From Flavobacterium sp. SUN052 (GTDB lineage: Bacteria; Bacteroidota; Bacteroidia; Flavobacteriales; Flavobacteriaceae): a stretch of 64,000 nt of DNA. A program made the translations under genes and the position numbers. The notes beneath the pieces were generated by a model. The model did not search any database. It was not told the origin of the DNA and saw only the letters and a list, made by a program, of their open reading frames with translations. Shown piece by piece: positions 18,347 to 26,861 of this stretch. The stretch is from contig NZ_JAPQNS010000007.1 of NCBI RefSeq assembly GCF_028867935.1, positions 124,001-188,000 of the forward strand, given 5' to 3'. Every line of letters begins with the position of its first letter. The stretch's first letter is position 1.

Positions 18347-19420
18347 ATGACCCTCCAGACTTTACGCGACCAGATCGATGCGCTCGATGACCAACTACTT
18401 CTATTGCTCAACCAACGCATGGATTGTGTGCGGCAAGTAGGCGAGTTAAAACGGTCGACCAACGCCATTATTTACCGCCCCGAACGCGAACGGCAAATTC
18501 TTGACCGCATTTTTGATCAGAATAAAGGACCACTTAATCAGGCGGCTTTAGAAGCTATTTTTCTGGAAATTTTTGCGGCTGCACGCAATATGGAATTGCC
18601 CGAGCGGGTGGCTTTTTTAGGACCAGAGGGTAGCTTTACCCACCAGGCTGCTGAGAGTCGGTTTGGGGCAATTAGTGCGTACACGGCCCAACCAACTATC
18701 CGGTCGGTGTTCGAGAGTGTGGAGACAGGTCGGGCCCGGTTTGGGGTTGTTCCCATCGAAAATAACCGGGAAGGCATTGTGAATGAGACCATTGACTTGC
18801 TCAACGAAAAAGACCTGATGATTGCCGCCGAGGCCGAAATTCCGGTGCACTTTACTTTTGCTACACAAACGGAAAATCTCGCCGACATCACACATATTTA
18901 CTCCAAAGACATTGCCTTCCGGCAGTGCAGCAAGTTCCTTAATGATTCCTTCGACGGATTAAAGGCAGAGTTCGTACCAGTAGAATCAACGTCGAAAGCT
19001 GCTAAGATGGCGGCTCAGCAGCCCAACACGGCGGCTATCTGTTCGCACATTGCCGCCAAGTTATTTGGCGTTCCTGTTTTGTTCGACAATATCGAAGATT
19101 CTGATCTTAACCGAACTCGCTTCCTGCTACTGGCTAAAGATTTCCGCAATCAGCCTAGTGGTCGCGACAAAACAACGCTGATTGCCCGACTCCCTAATAC
19201 CAACTCGCCGGGGGTTTTGGCCGAGTTCCTACAGGAGTTCAACACCCGGGGCATTAACCTCACCAAGATCGAAAGCCGTCCTCTACGGGAAGGGGCTACC
19301 TTCCGTTACTGGTTCCTGATCGAATGCGAAGGCCATGCCGATGAACCGGATCTCCACGATATTCTAAATCACCATACCGCCGATGTGAAGTGGCTTGGAA
19401 GCTACGTACGGGTATCATAA
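18347..19420 (+). CDS. pheA: Bifunctional chorismate mutase / prephenate dehydratase
   Basis: The 357-residue protein has three domains. Residues 1-88 form an AroQ-type chorismate mutase (LRDQIDALDDQLLLLLNQRM, with conserved Arg and Lys in VGELKR). The prephenate dehydratase domain begins with FLGPEGSFTHQAA at about 91 and holds the catalytic TRF motif at 257-259. A C-terminal ACT domain (about 275-357) contains NLTKIESRPL, the ESRP element that binds phenylalanine for feedback inhibition. It makes phenylpyruvate for phenylalanine synthesis. The order and length are normal for Bacteroidota PheA. A strong hairpin terminator follows directly after the stop. Confidence 0.95.
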   Translation: MTLQTLRDQIDALDDQLLLLLNQRMDCVRQVGELKRSTNAIIYRPERERQILDRIFDQNKGPLNQAALEAIFLEIFAAARNMELPERVAFLGPEGSFTHQAAESRFGAISAYTAQPTIRSVFESVETGRARFGVVPIENNREGIVNETIDLLNEKDLMIAAEAEIPVHFTFATQTENLADITHIYSKDIAFRQCSKFLNDSFDGLKAEFVPVESTSKAAKMAAQQPNTAAICSHIAAKLFGVPVLFDNIEDSDLNRTRFLLLAKDFRNQPSGRDKTTLIARLPNTNSPGVLAEFLQEFNTRGINLTKIESRPLREGATFRYWFLIECEGHADEPDLHDILNHHTADVKWLGSYVRVS

Positions 19421-19456
19421 ACCAAAAACGGGCCTTTCGGCCCGTTTTTGGTTTAT
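19417..19456. terminator. Bidirectional terminator, perfect 18-bp stem
   Basis: Arms 19417-19434 and 19439-19456 are fully complementary around a TTTC loop. The stem has a GC-rich tip (ACGGGCC) and A-run / T-run flanks in both directions. The left arm contains the pheA stop and the right arm overlaps the stop of the convergent small gene, so one hairpin serves both genes. Confidence 0.88.
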
Positions 19457-19737
19457 TTCTTCTCTTCGTTCGACTGACTGCCAGAATGCTCACTGTTGTG
19501 GCCAGAATGACCGTGGCTCCCTTTGTGGTTCACCTCCACAGAACCAGTGGCATCGTGTTCATCCTCGGTACTTTGCTTCGTTTTGTGAACACCCCGAGCG
19601 GTTTTGCCCTGTGCTTCGTCGGGCAAATTGGTATTGAGTTCGTATTTCTTGGTGTCGTCGGCGGTTTCGCGGACGATTGGTTGCGTGGCTCCCTTGCTCA
19701 TGGTATCTGATAACGTTGTGTTATCTGTACAACCCAT
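19453..19737 (-). CDS. Small hydrophilic protein, function unknown
   Basis: The frame codes for 94 residues, rich in Asp, Glu, Lys, His, Ser and Thr, with a His/Gly/Ser-rich C-terminal part (HKGSHGHSGHNSEHSG) ending in EEKK. It is probably disordered. It begins MGC; a Cys at position 3 recalls a lipoprotein, but no signal peptide precedes it from the visible ATG. The upstream frame is open for more codons without an obvious start. It lies 14 bases after the MFS gene on the same strand and ends in the shared terminator, so it may be co-transcribed with that transporter. I do not recognise a family. Confidence 0.5.
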   Translation of the reverse strand: MGCTDNTTLSDTMSKGATQPIVRETADDTKKYELNTNLPDEAQGKTARGVHKTKQSTEDEHDATGSVEVNHKGSHGHSGHNSEHSGSQSNEEKK

Positions 19738-19751
19738 TAGAGAGGGGTTTG

Positions 19752-21083
19752 TTAGACGGCTACTGCTGATGGATGGTGCATAGCCGTCATCGCCCGCCGA
19801 TAAGGAGCCAGACCCACACTATAGCAGCCCAGTGAAATCATTGAGGCCAGTAGCGTAACCATCGCCAACGAGTACCGAATGGCGCTTTCATCCTGAAACA
19901 CGTAGTCGGTGAGCAGGGCCACCGACGTAGGACCAAACCCCAACGCAATAATATTGATAAAGAACAGATACACCGCCGAAGCTAACGCCCGTGCCTGATT
20001 GGGCATAATGTCCTGAATAGCAGCCGAAGCGGCCCCAAATGGAAAAGCCACAAAAAAACAGGGAATTGGTATCATCACTATGACCACTGTCGGGTTGTTG
20101 ACGATCGGGTAAAAAGCACTCAAGGCAATTGCGATTGCCGAGTAGATACCAATCCGCAATCGCCCATCCGTAACACCCCGGCGAGTCAGCGCATCGGCAT
20201 AACGACCGCCCAGAATAATGCCCGTTGTAGAGAACACTGTTACCATGAGTCCATATATAGCCCCGGCATTACCCACCTTCCAACCGAAGGTCCGCACCAG
20301 AAACGTGGGGGTCCAGGCCGATCCTGCATAGGCAACTAGTGCAATGAAGGTAAACCCGATGGTAACGCTAAAAAAAGCGGCCTGTTTCTGACGAATAAGT
20401 CCGAATACCTCACTGATTGATAAATGCTGAACCTGCCCGTCGGCAGCTGTCAGCAATCCTTTGCGAGCAGGTTCGCGAACGGTAAGCACGAGCAAAGCGA
20501 TTACCAGACCGGGTAAACCAATGTAGAAAAATAGCACCTGCCAAGTGAACACCTCCCCTACCAACGGCAAGGTCACTGTTCGGGCATCGCCCCCCATGCT
20601 CACAAGCCACGCCCCAATCAACACCGCAACCCCCGAACCAATATAAATCCCAGCCGAATACACACTGATCGCTGTGGCGAGTTTTTCCCGTGGAAAATAA
20701 TCGGCTAGCATTGAGTAGGCAGCTGGAGACAACGTGGCTTCACCTACCCCTACCCCAACTCGGGCCAGAAAGAATTGACCGTAATTCTTCACAACCCCAC
20801 AAAGCGCTGTCATCAGGCTCCAGATGGCAATGCCTCCGATAATGATATTCCGTCGGTTAGCGCGGTCGGCCAGGCGCCCAATAGGAATGCCCAGAAAAGT
20901 GTAAAACAGGGCGAAACTCAGCCCCATCAGCAGGCTTATTTCTGTGTCGCTTAGCAGGAGGTCACGCTTGATGGGTGCTACAAGCAGACTCAGAATTTGC
21001 CGATCGATAAACGAGGACACGTAAGCCAGCATAAGTACGAATACGGCGTACCAGCCAGGCCGGAGGGAAGTACCGGAAGACAT
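19752..21083 (-). CDS. MFS transporter (spinster-like)
   Basis: The 443-residue protein has about 12 hydrophobic segments. Family features include YVSSFIDRQILSLLVAPIKRDL at the first helix, the cytoplasmic loop signature GRLADRANRRNIII between helices 2 and 3, and RVGVGVGEATLSPAAYSMLAD. These match the spinster-type group of the major facilitator superfamily, annotated for sugar-phosphate, lipid or organic anion transport. The substrate is not predictable. The gene is followed by the small hydrophilic protein gene, and its upstream gap holds a 22-bp inverted repeat. Confidence 0.85.
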   Translation of the reverse strand: MSSGTSLRPGWYAVFVLMLAYVSSFIDRQILSLLVAPIKRDLLLSDTEISLLMGLSFALFYTFLGIPIGRLADRANRRNIIIGGIAIWSLMTALCGVVKNYGQFFLARVGVGVGEATLSPAAYSMLADYFPREKLATAISVYSAGIYIGSGVAVLIGAWLVSMGGDARTVTLPLVGEVFTWQVLFFYIGLPGLVIALLVLTVREPARKGLLTAADGQVQHLSISEVFGLIRQKQAAFFSVTIGFTFIALVAYAGSAWTPTFLVRTFGWKVGNAGAIYGLMVTVFSTTGIILGGRYADALTRRGVTDGRLRIGIYSAIAIALSAFYPIVNNPTVVIVMIPIPCFFVAFPFGAASAAIQDIMPNQARALASAVYLFFINIIALGFGPTSVALLTDYVFQDESAIRYSLAMVTLLASMISLGCYSVGLAPYRRAMTAMHHPSAVAV

Positions 21084-21110
21084 AGGTTTAAGGGGTTTAG
21101 GATGTTATTG

Positions 21111-21205
21111 GTCATTAGGCTACGCCGTCATTGGTCATTTGCTGCGCGTCATTAGTCATTCATATAATAACTTACTGACGACTAATGACGGCGTAGCCTA
21201 ATGAC
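21111..21205. repeat. Word-like hairpin with 22-bp perfect arms
   Basis: Arms 21111-21132 and 21184-21205 are perfectly complementary (core GGCTACGCCGTCATT). The intervening part repeats GTCATTGGTCATT and GTCATTAGTCATT words. It lies between two co-directional genes (RecD-like and MFS), so it may be a terminator or processing site. It is the same family as 5033-5126. Confidence 0.7.
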
Positions 21206-21237
21206 AGCGAAGCGCAATGACTACTGACCAGTATTGA

Positions 21238-22659
21238 CTACTCAAAAAACTGGGGACTGAAATTCATCAAATATACCTCGTCGGTGGCACGAGTCATAGC
21301 GGTATAAAGCCAGCGTACAAATTCGTGGGTAATCGTCAGATCGGGCATGTAGCCCTGATCAACAAAAACAGCACTCCATTGCCCTCCCTGCGCTTTATGG
21401 GTGGTGAGGGCGTAGGCAAATTTTACCTGCAAGGCATTCAGGTACGAATCGCGCCGGACCGCTTCAGCCCGCTCTTTTTTGGTTTTGATGTATAGGTAGT
21501 CTTTCTGTACGCTGTCGTACAACGCCCTGCTCTCGGCCTGACCTAGGGCGGGTGTGATTGAATGGAGGGTATCCAGAATTATTTTGGCTTCGAACTCCGG
21601 CTGCTCCTCATAGTCGACTAGGCGAAGGGTGACCGTGGCAAACCGCAAGCCGTGCAGCTCTTCTTTTTTGCGAATTTTGAGCACCTCAGCAAACTCGCCG
21701 TTCGCCAGAAACCCGGCAGGCGAGTCTTCTTCCAAGGTTGTATAATTGTTGCGGGCAATCATCAGCATATCGCCCGCATCCAGCTCATCTTCGCACTGGT
21801 TGATCATCCGCCGAACAAACTGATTATACTGCACCGCCGACTTGTTCGAACGACAGAGAATAACCGTATTCTCCCGTCCAAACTTATTATAGGCATACTG
21901 GATGCCATCTTCCAGGCGGGTTTGGGGCATCTTATAAATATCCCGAAACGAACGGGTGTTCAGCCGAATCATGGGTTCCGAAACGGCCAATTCGTTACGG
22001 AGCTCGGTAGCATTGGCCAGAATTCCCGACGATTCTTCCTGACGCATTACTTCGGTCAGCTCTTGTTCGTACACGTTCATATCGAACGAGCGAGCCACAA
22101 AATCCGCATCCAGGGCGGGGCTTATGTCCCGGCCAACGGGGGGTAACTGAGCAGTGTCGCCCACTAGCATCAGTTTGTTACCCTTATTTTCAAATACGAA
22201 CTCGATCAAATCGGTTAACAGACCTTTGCCGCCAAAATCTGCTTCGTCGGAGATCATCGACGCTTCATCGACAATAAAGAGGGTGTCTTCGTGGTAGTTT
22301 TTCTGCCGTTGAAAACTGAGTGATCCTGAACTGGGGTCGGCCACTTGCCGGTAAATCTTCCGGTGAATTGTCTGAGCCGACTTCTTAGCATAGTTCGACA
22401 TCACTTTAGCCGCCCGGCCCGTGGGCGCCAGCAGCACCGATTTATAGCCAAATCGGGGGAGTACTTTAATAAGTGTACTGATGAGCGTTGTTTTACCCGT
22501 TCCGGCATAACCGCGCAACAGAAAACAATCACGGTTGTGTTCAAAATCTTCACTGACGATGAACGCGCCTATCTTTTCAAAAAATTCTTCCTGTCCCGGA
22601 GTGGGTTTATAGGGAAACCGTTTCGCCAATAATTGGGCGGCAGTTTGGGTATCGTTCAT
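21238..22659 (-). CDS. RecD-like superfamily 1 DNA helicase / AAA ATPase
   Basis: The protein has 473 residues. Walker A is GYAGTGKTT (50-58), then LLAPTGRAAKVMS, which is motif Ia of RecD/TraA-type helicases. Walker B is VDEAS (130-134). Motif III is LMLVGDTAQLPPVG. The C-terminal UvrD_C_2-like region has FAYALTTHKAQGGQW (motif V) and a last segment ending WLYTAMTRATDEVYL (motif VI). This is a short stand-alone relative of the RecBCD alpha subunit, acting on DNA ends or in recombination by family. No recB/recC genes are near. Confidence 0.85.
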   Translation of the reverse strand: MNDTQTAAQLLAKRFPYKPTPGQEEFFEKIGAFIVSEDFEHNRDCFLLRGYAGTGKTTLISTLIKVLPRFGYKSVLLAPTGRAAKVMSNYAKKSAQTIHRKIYRQVADPSSGSLSFQRQKNYHEDTLFIVDEASMISDEADFGGKGLLTDLIEFVFENKGNKLMLVGDTAQLPPVGRDISPALDADFVARSFDMNVYEQELTEVMRQEESSGILANATELRNELAVSEPMIRLNTRSFRDIYKMPQTRLEDGIQYAYNKFGRENTVILCRSNKSAVQYNQFVRRMINQCEDELDAGDMLMIARNNYTTLEEDSPAGFLANGEFAEVLKIRKKEELHGLRFATVTLRLVDYEEQPEFEAKIILDTLHSITPALGQAESRALYDSVQKDYLYIKTKKERAEAVRRDSYLNALQVKFAYALTTHKAQGGQWSAVFVDQGYMPDLTITHEFVRWLYTAMTRATDEVYLMNFSPQFFE

Positions 22660-22818
22660 ACCTATAAAGATACGACTTTTTTAGGAGTGATAAGTTGGAA
22701 GTGAGTATATAGAACCAAGCATTTCAACCGACTAGTTTTTTTCTTCTAACTCCTGTGTTTTCACTATTTTTTCCTTTTTTCTTCCTACCTTCATCCCCTA
22801 CTAATCCCCTCATACAAT

Positions 22819-23256
22819 ATGAAAATCAAGCAAATACTCTCGGGTAAGTCTATCAACACAATTTATTCGACCACCTCATCCGCTACTGTGTTTGATGCAC
22901 TTCAGCTCATGGCCGAAAAAAATATTGGAGCCGTTCTTGTGATCGATGATGGTCAGCTAGCCGGTATCTTCTCGGAACGCGACTATGCCCGAAAAGTAAT
23001 TCTACAGGGACGAGCTTCTAAAGATACAATTGTAGCCGATGTAATGACTAGCAAGCTCATTACCATTGCCCCCGACGACAAAATTGAAGCAGCTATGCTC
23101 ATCATGTCCGACAAGCATATTCGTCACCTTCCTGTGGTCGACAATGAGGAGTTGATTGGGATTATATCGATCAATGACGTTGTTTCGGCCATCATCCACG
23201 ATCAAAAGAACCGCATCAGTTCTCTGGAAAGCTACATCTCGGGAAGTCCATACTGA
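22819..23256 (+). CDS. CBS-domain pair protein
   Basis: The 145-residue protein consists of two CBS domains, about residues 8-65 and 74-135. Typical pieces are MAEKNIGAVLVIDDGQLAGIFSERDYA and MSDKHIRHLPVVDNEELIGIISINDVV. CBS pairs bind adenosyl nucleotides and act as energy or redox sensors. There is no attached enzyme domain, so it may regulate a partner in trans. The upstream gap (22660-22818) is pyrimidine-rich and must hold promoters for this gene and for the divergent helicase gene, but I cannot assign boxes. Confidence 0.9.
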   Translation: MKIKQILSGKSINTIYSTTSSATVFDALQLMAEKNIGAVLVIDDGQLAGIFSERDYARKVILQGRASKDTIVADVMTSKLITIAPDDKIEAAMLIMSDKHIRHLPVVDNEELIGIISINDVVSAIIHDQKNRISSLESYISGSPY

Positions 23257-23299
23257 GGTAATTGGGTAAATAGGTGGTCACCTGTTTACCCAATTACCT
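23256..23299. terminator. Bidirectional hairpin shared by convergent genes
   Basis: Arms 23256-23270 and 23285-23299 are perfectly complementary (AGGTAATTGGGTAAA and its complement). The centre forms another 5-bp stem (AGGTG/CACCT) so that almost the whole 44 bases fold. The left arm starts on the A of the CBS gene's TGA and the right arm encodes the last residues (VIG and stop) of the sterol desaturase gene. Confidence 0.85.
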
Positions 23300-24158
23300 T
23301 GCTTGTTTCTTTTTCCTTCTTCTCTCCTACCGGGGCCCGGTATTGCTGGAAAGGCACTTTTAGAATCCCGCCAATACGCGCATTTTCACTGGTGTCCATG
23401 TGAGTATCCAGCCCATAAAGAAGCTTACGGCCTTCGACCTCGGCATAAGTGCCGAACAGTTTATCCCAGTACGGAAAAATGTTGCCGTAGTTGGTATTGG
23501 ACAGCGGCAGTACGTAATGGTGATGAACATGGTGCATATTGGGCGTCACCACAACCAAACTCAGCAATCGGTCGGCCCAGCGGGGCAGTTCGATATTTGC
23601 GTGATTAAACTGCGATAATACCACTGATAACGACTGGTATAAAAACACCAGCCACATGGGCGCTCCCGTAATCAGCACAGCAACAACCGTAAACACGAAC
23701 CGAATAACACTTTCGCCGGGATGATGGCGGTTGGCTGTCGTTGTATCTACGTGCTGGTCGGAGTGGTGAACCGAGTGAAACTGCCACATCCATTTTACGT
23801 GGTGTTCGGTCCAGTGAGCTAGCCAGGCACCAAAAAAATCGAGCAGCAACAGCCCCACAATGATAGTTGCCCACAACGGCAGCGACACCCATTGCAACAA
23901 ACCAACACCCTCGGAAACAGTCCATTGACTAGCACTAACCAGTATGAAGGCCAGGCAGAAGTTGACTAGAATGGTAGTGAAGGTGAAGAAAAAATTGATC
24001 CCTGCATGCCGCGTTTTGTGATAGCCAGGGGTGGTACCGTCAAAACGAAACAGGGGCACCGCACTTTCCAGAAGCCAGAAGAATGTGATGCCCCCCACCA
24101 AAATCAGGCTTCGGTGCGACGATGGTATTGTCTCAAAATATTGAACCAAACGCTCCAT
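23286..24158 (-). CDS. Sterol desaturase / fatty acid hydroxylase family protein
   Basis: The 290-residue membrane protein has about four to five hydrophobic segments. It carries the three histidine clusters of the di-iron family: HWTEHHVKWMWQFHSVHHSD at mid-protein, NRHH soon after, and HHVHHHY near residue 230. These bind two irons and use O2 to hydroxylate or desaturate a lipid. In bacteria the family is linked to hydroxylated sphingolipid, ether-lipid or carotenoid modification; the substrate here is unknown. The protein is alone, convergent with the CBS gene. Confidence 0.88.
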   Translation of the reverse strand: MERLVQYFETIPSSHRSLILVGGITFFWLLESAVPLFRFDGTTPGYHKTRHAGINFFFTFTTILVNFCLAFILVSASQWTVSEGVGLLQWVSLPLWATIIVGLLLLDFFGAWLAHWTEHHVKWMWQFHSVHHSDQHVDTTTANRHHPGESVIRFVFTVVAVLITGAPMWLVFLYQSLSVVLSQFNHANIELPRWADRLLSLVVVTPNMHHVHHHYVLPLSNTNYGNIFPYWDKLFGTYAEVEGRKLLYGLDTHMDTSENARIGGILKVPFQQYRAPVGEKKEKETSKVIG

Positions 24159-24219
24159 AGGTATGTGCTATTTTTTCTCGGTAAAAACAAATAACACCGG
24201 GCGTTTACTTATCATTCCG

Positions 24220-25302
24220 TCAGTCGTCACTCTTTGATTCTTTTACCGCAACGCGCTTTTTTAGTTGCGCTTCATCAGTAGCTACTTCTACAAGTTGCTG
24301 GCGGTTTTGCCGCTCAAATACCTGCATCAACACGATAAAATAAGACAGCAGCAACGGTCCCATTACCAGGCCCAAGATACCAAAAATGGGTACCCCCAAA
24401 ACAATACCTGCCAGTGTAATGAGTGGATGAACATCGCCCATTCGCTTGGCAAGCATAATCCTGAGCAGGTTATCGATATTGATAATGACAATCACACCAA
24501 CCAGTAAAATTCCTAAACCTTCTCCGGTCTCACCTTGTGAAAACTTAATCAGAGCAGCCGGTCCCCAAACCAGGGGGGTTCCCAAAACGGGAATAAAGGC
24601 CATAAAAAACGCGATCATTCCCCAGAAGGCCGGATCGGGGGTGCCAAAAATCCACAGTGTCACACCCGTCAGAACGGCCTGCACCAGCGATACCAGTGCT
24701 TGCCCAATTACATTGGCGTTCACGTTGTTTTTGAGGGACTCGCCGAGTTCGTCCAGGGTGTTTTGCTGGAAAGGAAGATAACGTCGCAGGCCTTTGATAA
24801 ACGTTTTTTCCTCCTTAAACATGAAATACAGGGCAAAAAACAGCAAGCCCAGAATCACAATAAAGTCGAGGGTGCTACCCAGAATTGAGGGAAATTGGCG
24901 ACTGGCAAACGAAGCTCCCTGCGAGATCATCTGCTTAATGTTCTGCTGACTGGTAATTTTAAAACCGGTCGCTTTTTCCAACTGATTAACCAGGTCCAGA
25001 ATCTGGCTCGGATCGCGGGCGTATTCCTGAATCCGGTCAACCAGAAGTACACTGAGTACGGCAAATGGCATAATGATGACGATCAGGGCAAAAATCATCA
25101 GCAGCACCGTTACAAACGTGACATTCCATTTTCTCTTTCTGGTCAGACTGTGAAACCAGGGGCGGAGCACCACAAACAGAATGGCCGCCCCCAGAAAAGC
25201 GGTGGCATATTGCCGCAAACCGGCGATAATAAATCCAGCAATGATAATGAGGCTGGTAATGAGCAAAATCCGCTGTTGACGCGGGGTATAAATATTGGTC
25301 AT
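24220..25302 (-). CDS. AI-2E family transporter (TqsA/PerM-like)
   Basis: The 360-residue protein has about eight hydrophobic segments arranged as in the AI-2E/PerM family: two pairs at the N-terminus, a soluble stretch (about 90-135) and a second membrane half. Recognisable pieces are FMAFIPVLGTPLVWGPAAL and PLITLAGIVLGVPIFGILGLVMGPLLLS near the C-terminus, the family hallmark. Members export autoinducer-2 or act as ion antiporters; which applies here is unclear. The tail after the last helix is charged (QLVEVATDEAQLKKR). Confidence 0.88.
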   Translation of the reverse strand: MTNIYTPRQQRILLITSLIIIAGFIIAGLRQYATAFLGAAILFVVLRPWFHSLTRKRKWNVTFVTVLLMIFALIVIIMPFAVLSVLLVDRIQEYARDPSQILDLVNQLEKATGFKITSQQNIKQMISQGASFASRQFPSILGSTLDFIVILGLLFFALYFMFKEEKTFIKGLRRYLPFQQNTLDELGESLKNNVNANVIGQALVSLVQAVLTGVTLWIFGTPDPAFWGMIAFFMAFIPVLGTPLVWGPAALIKFSQGETGEGLGILLVGVIVIINIDNLLRIMLAKRMGDVHPLITLAGIVLGVPIFGILGLVMGPLLLSYFIVLMQVFERQNRQQLVEVATDEAQLKKRVAVKESKSDD

Positions 25303-25329
25303 AATAAAATGATTTGGGATCGCGGATGC

Positions 25330-25395
25330 CGGATTTGGGATTTATTGCTGACGCTGATGGGCCAGTTATGGCGGCAACAATAAATCCCAAATCCG
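25330..25395. repeat. Word-like hairpin (GGATTTGGGATTTATTG family)
   Basis: Arms 25330-25347 and 25378-25395 are perfectly complementary. The loop (about 30 bases) includes CTGACGCTGATGGG. A closely similar hairpin is at 28251-28334, sharing the arm core GGATTTATTG, so this is a dispersed repeat family. Additional partly complementary words extend it on both sides (25311-25416). Confidence 0.75.
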
Positions 25396-25416
25396 ACATC
25401 TCAAATCCGACATCCG

Positions 25417-26784
25417 TCAGCATTCCGTTGCACTCAACGCTAGTCCGGCTTCGGATGTTTCTTTGTATTTGGTCGACATATCCCGACCTGTCGCTTTCAT
25501 AACTTTTATAACTGCGTCGAGGGAAATTTTCTGATTTGATGGCGCACCAACCGTAGCCAGTAAAAAGGCATTATACGCTTTAACGGCTCCCATAGCGTTA
25601 CGCTCGATGCACGGAATCTGTACATAACCGCCGATAGGATCGCAGGTCATACCGAGGTGGTGTTCAATACCAATTTCAGCGGCCGACTCTACAGCTTCAA
25701 TGGATTTGCCAGCGCATTCGGTCAGGAAAGCCCCTCCCATTGCCGAAGCCGTACCGATTTCACCCATACACCCCATTTCTGCCCCCGAAATACTGGCGTT
25801 GTGCTTTACCAGAAAGCCAACGGCTGCTGCGGCCCACATCCCGCGCCGGAGTGTGGCTTTGTCGTAGTGAAAATGATTCTTTGCCAGATAGGTCAGGCCC
25901 GGTATCACCCCCGATGCACCTGATGTTGGAGCGGTTACGACGATACCTCCGGCGGCATTTTCTTCGGAAGCTGCCAGGCAGTAAGCATTTAAAAAGATCA
26001 GAAAACTATCGCTGGTTTGAGCAAGCCCTTTAGCTTGTTGATACAACAAAGGAGCTTTTCGGCGCAGGCGGATATTACCGGGCAACACGCCCTTGTGGCG
26101 CAACCCTCGCCGAACGGCCCGGTGCATCGCTTCCAGCAATTGATCAACCTTCCGGTTTATATCGGCTACCGATTTGCCCGTGATGGCCTGCTCGTTGGCC
26201 AGCATCAGTTGCTCCAACGTGAGGTTTTTATCGACCAAGTGTGCTTTCAACTCTTTCATGGTCTGGTACGGATACGGCAAGGTCGACCCATCCAGTTTTG
26301 CCTCGGGTTCGCCTTTGCGAATCACGAAACCTCCACCAATGGAATAATATTCTTCTTCAGCCAGGGTATTACCGGCAGCATCCGTAAGCCGCAGCACCAT
26401 TGTATTCGCAAAAGGAGACTCGTACTTTTTGCGTTCAAAGTGAATATGGTGGGGGCCAAGGTCGATAGTCTTTTGCCCCAGATTAATCGGGTACAACACA
26501 GCCGGATCTTTCAATAAAGCCAGCAGTTGGTCGGGATCGGTGGTTTCGGGTTGCCAGCCTAACAAACCAGCTACTATGGCTCGGTCGGTACCGTGTCCCT
26601 TACCGGTAGCACTCAGCGACCCGTATAGATAGATATGAATTTCATGAGCAGCCGCCAGCGTTTCGGCGGGGAGTTGTGCAATCCGTTGCAAAAAGTCAAA
26701 ACTGGCTTTCATCGGCCCAATGGTGTGCGAACTTGATGGGCCCGGCCCGATCTTGAACAGGTCAAATATGGATGTCGTAATCAT
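25417..26784 (-). CDS. sdaA: L-serine ammonia-lyase (serine deaminase), single chain
   Basis: The 455-residue protein is the fused iron-sulfur serine dehydratase that makes pyruvate and ammonia from L-serine. The N-terminal beta domain has the signature FKIGPGPSSSHTIGPM (residues ~10-25). The C-terminal alpha domain has GASGVIPGLTYLAK, ISGAEMGCMGEIGTASAMG and CDPIGGYVQIPCIERNAMG, whose cysteines are ligands of the [4Fe-4S] cluster. The length and order match bacterial type I enzymes. It is divergent from the oxidoreductase gene across a 77-base gap. Confidence 0.94.
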   Translation of the reverse strand: MITTSIFDLFKIGPGPSSSHTIGPMKASFDFLQRIAQLPAETLAAAHEIHIYLYGSLSATGKGHGTDRAIVAGLLGWQPETTDPDQLLALLKDPAVLYPINLGQKTIDLGPHHIHFERKKYESPFANTMVLRLTDAAGNTLAEEEYYSIGGGFVIRKGEPEAKLDGSTLPYPYQTMKELKAHLVDKNLTLEQLMLANEQAITGKSVADINRKVDQLLEAMHRAVRRGLRHKGVLPGNIRLRRKAPLLYQQAKGLAQTSDSFLIFLNAYCLAASEENAAGGIVVTAPTSGASGVIPGLTYLAKNHFHYDKATLRRGMWAAAAVGFLVKHNASISGAEMGCMGEIGTASAMGGAFLTECAGKSIEAVESAAEIGIEHHLGMTCDPIGGYVQIPCIERNAMGAVKAYNAFLLATVGAPSNQKISLDAVIKVMKATGRDMSTKYKETSEAGLALSATEC

Positions 26785-26861
26785 AGCAATGATAATAACG
26801 TAAAGTAAAGTGAAAAGCTATCCGGCTTTTAAAAACAAATACTATACTATTCTTAATCTCC

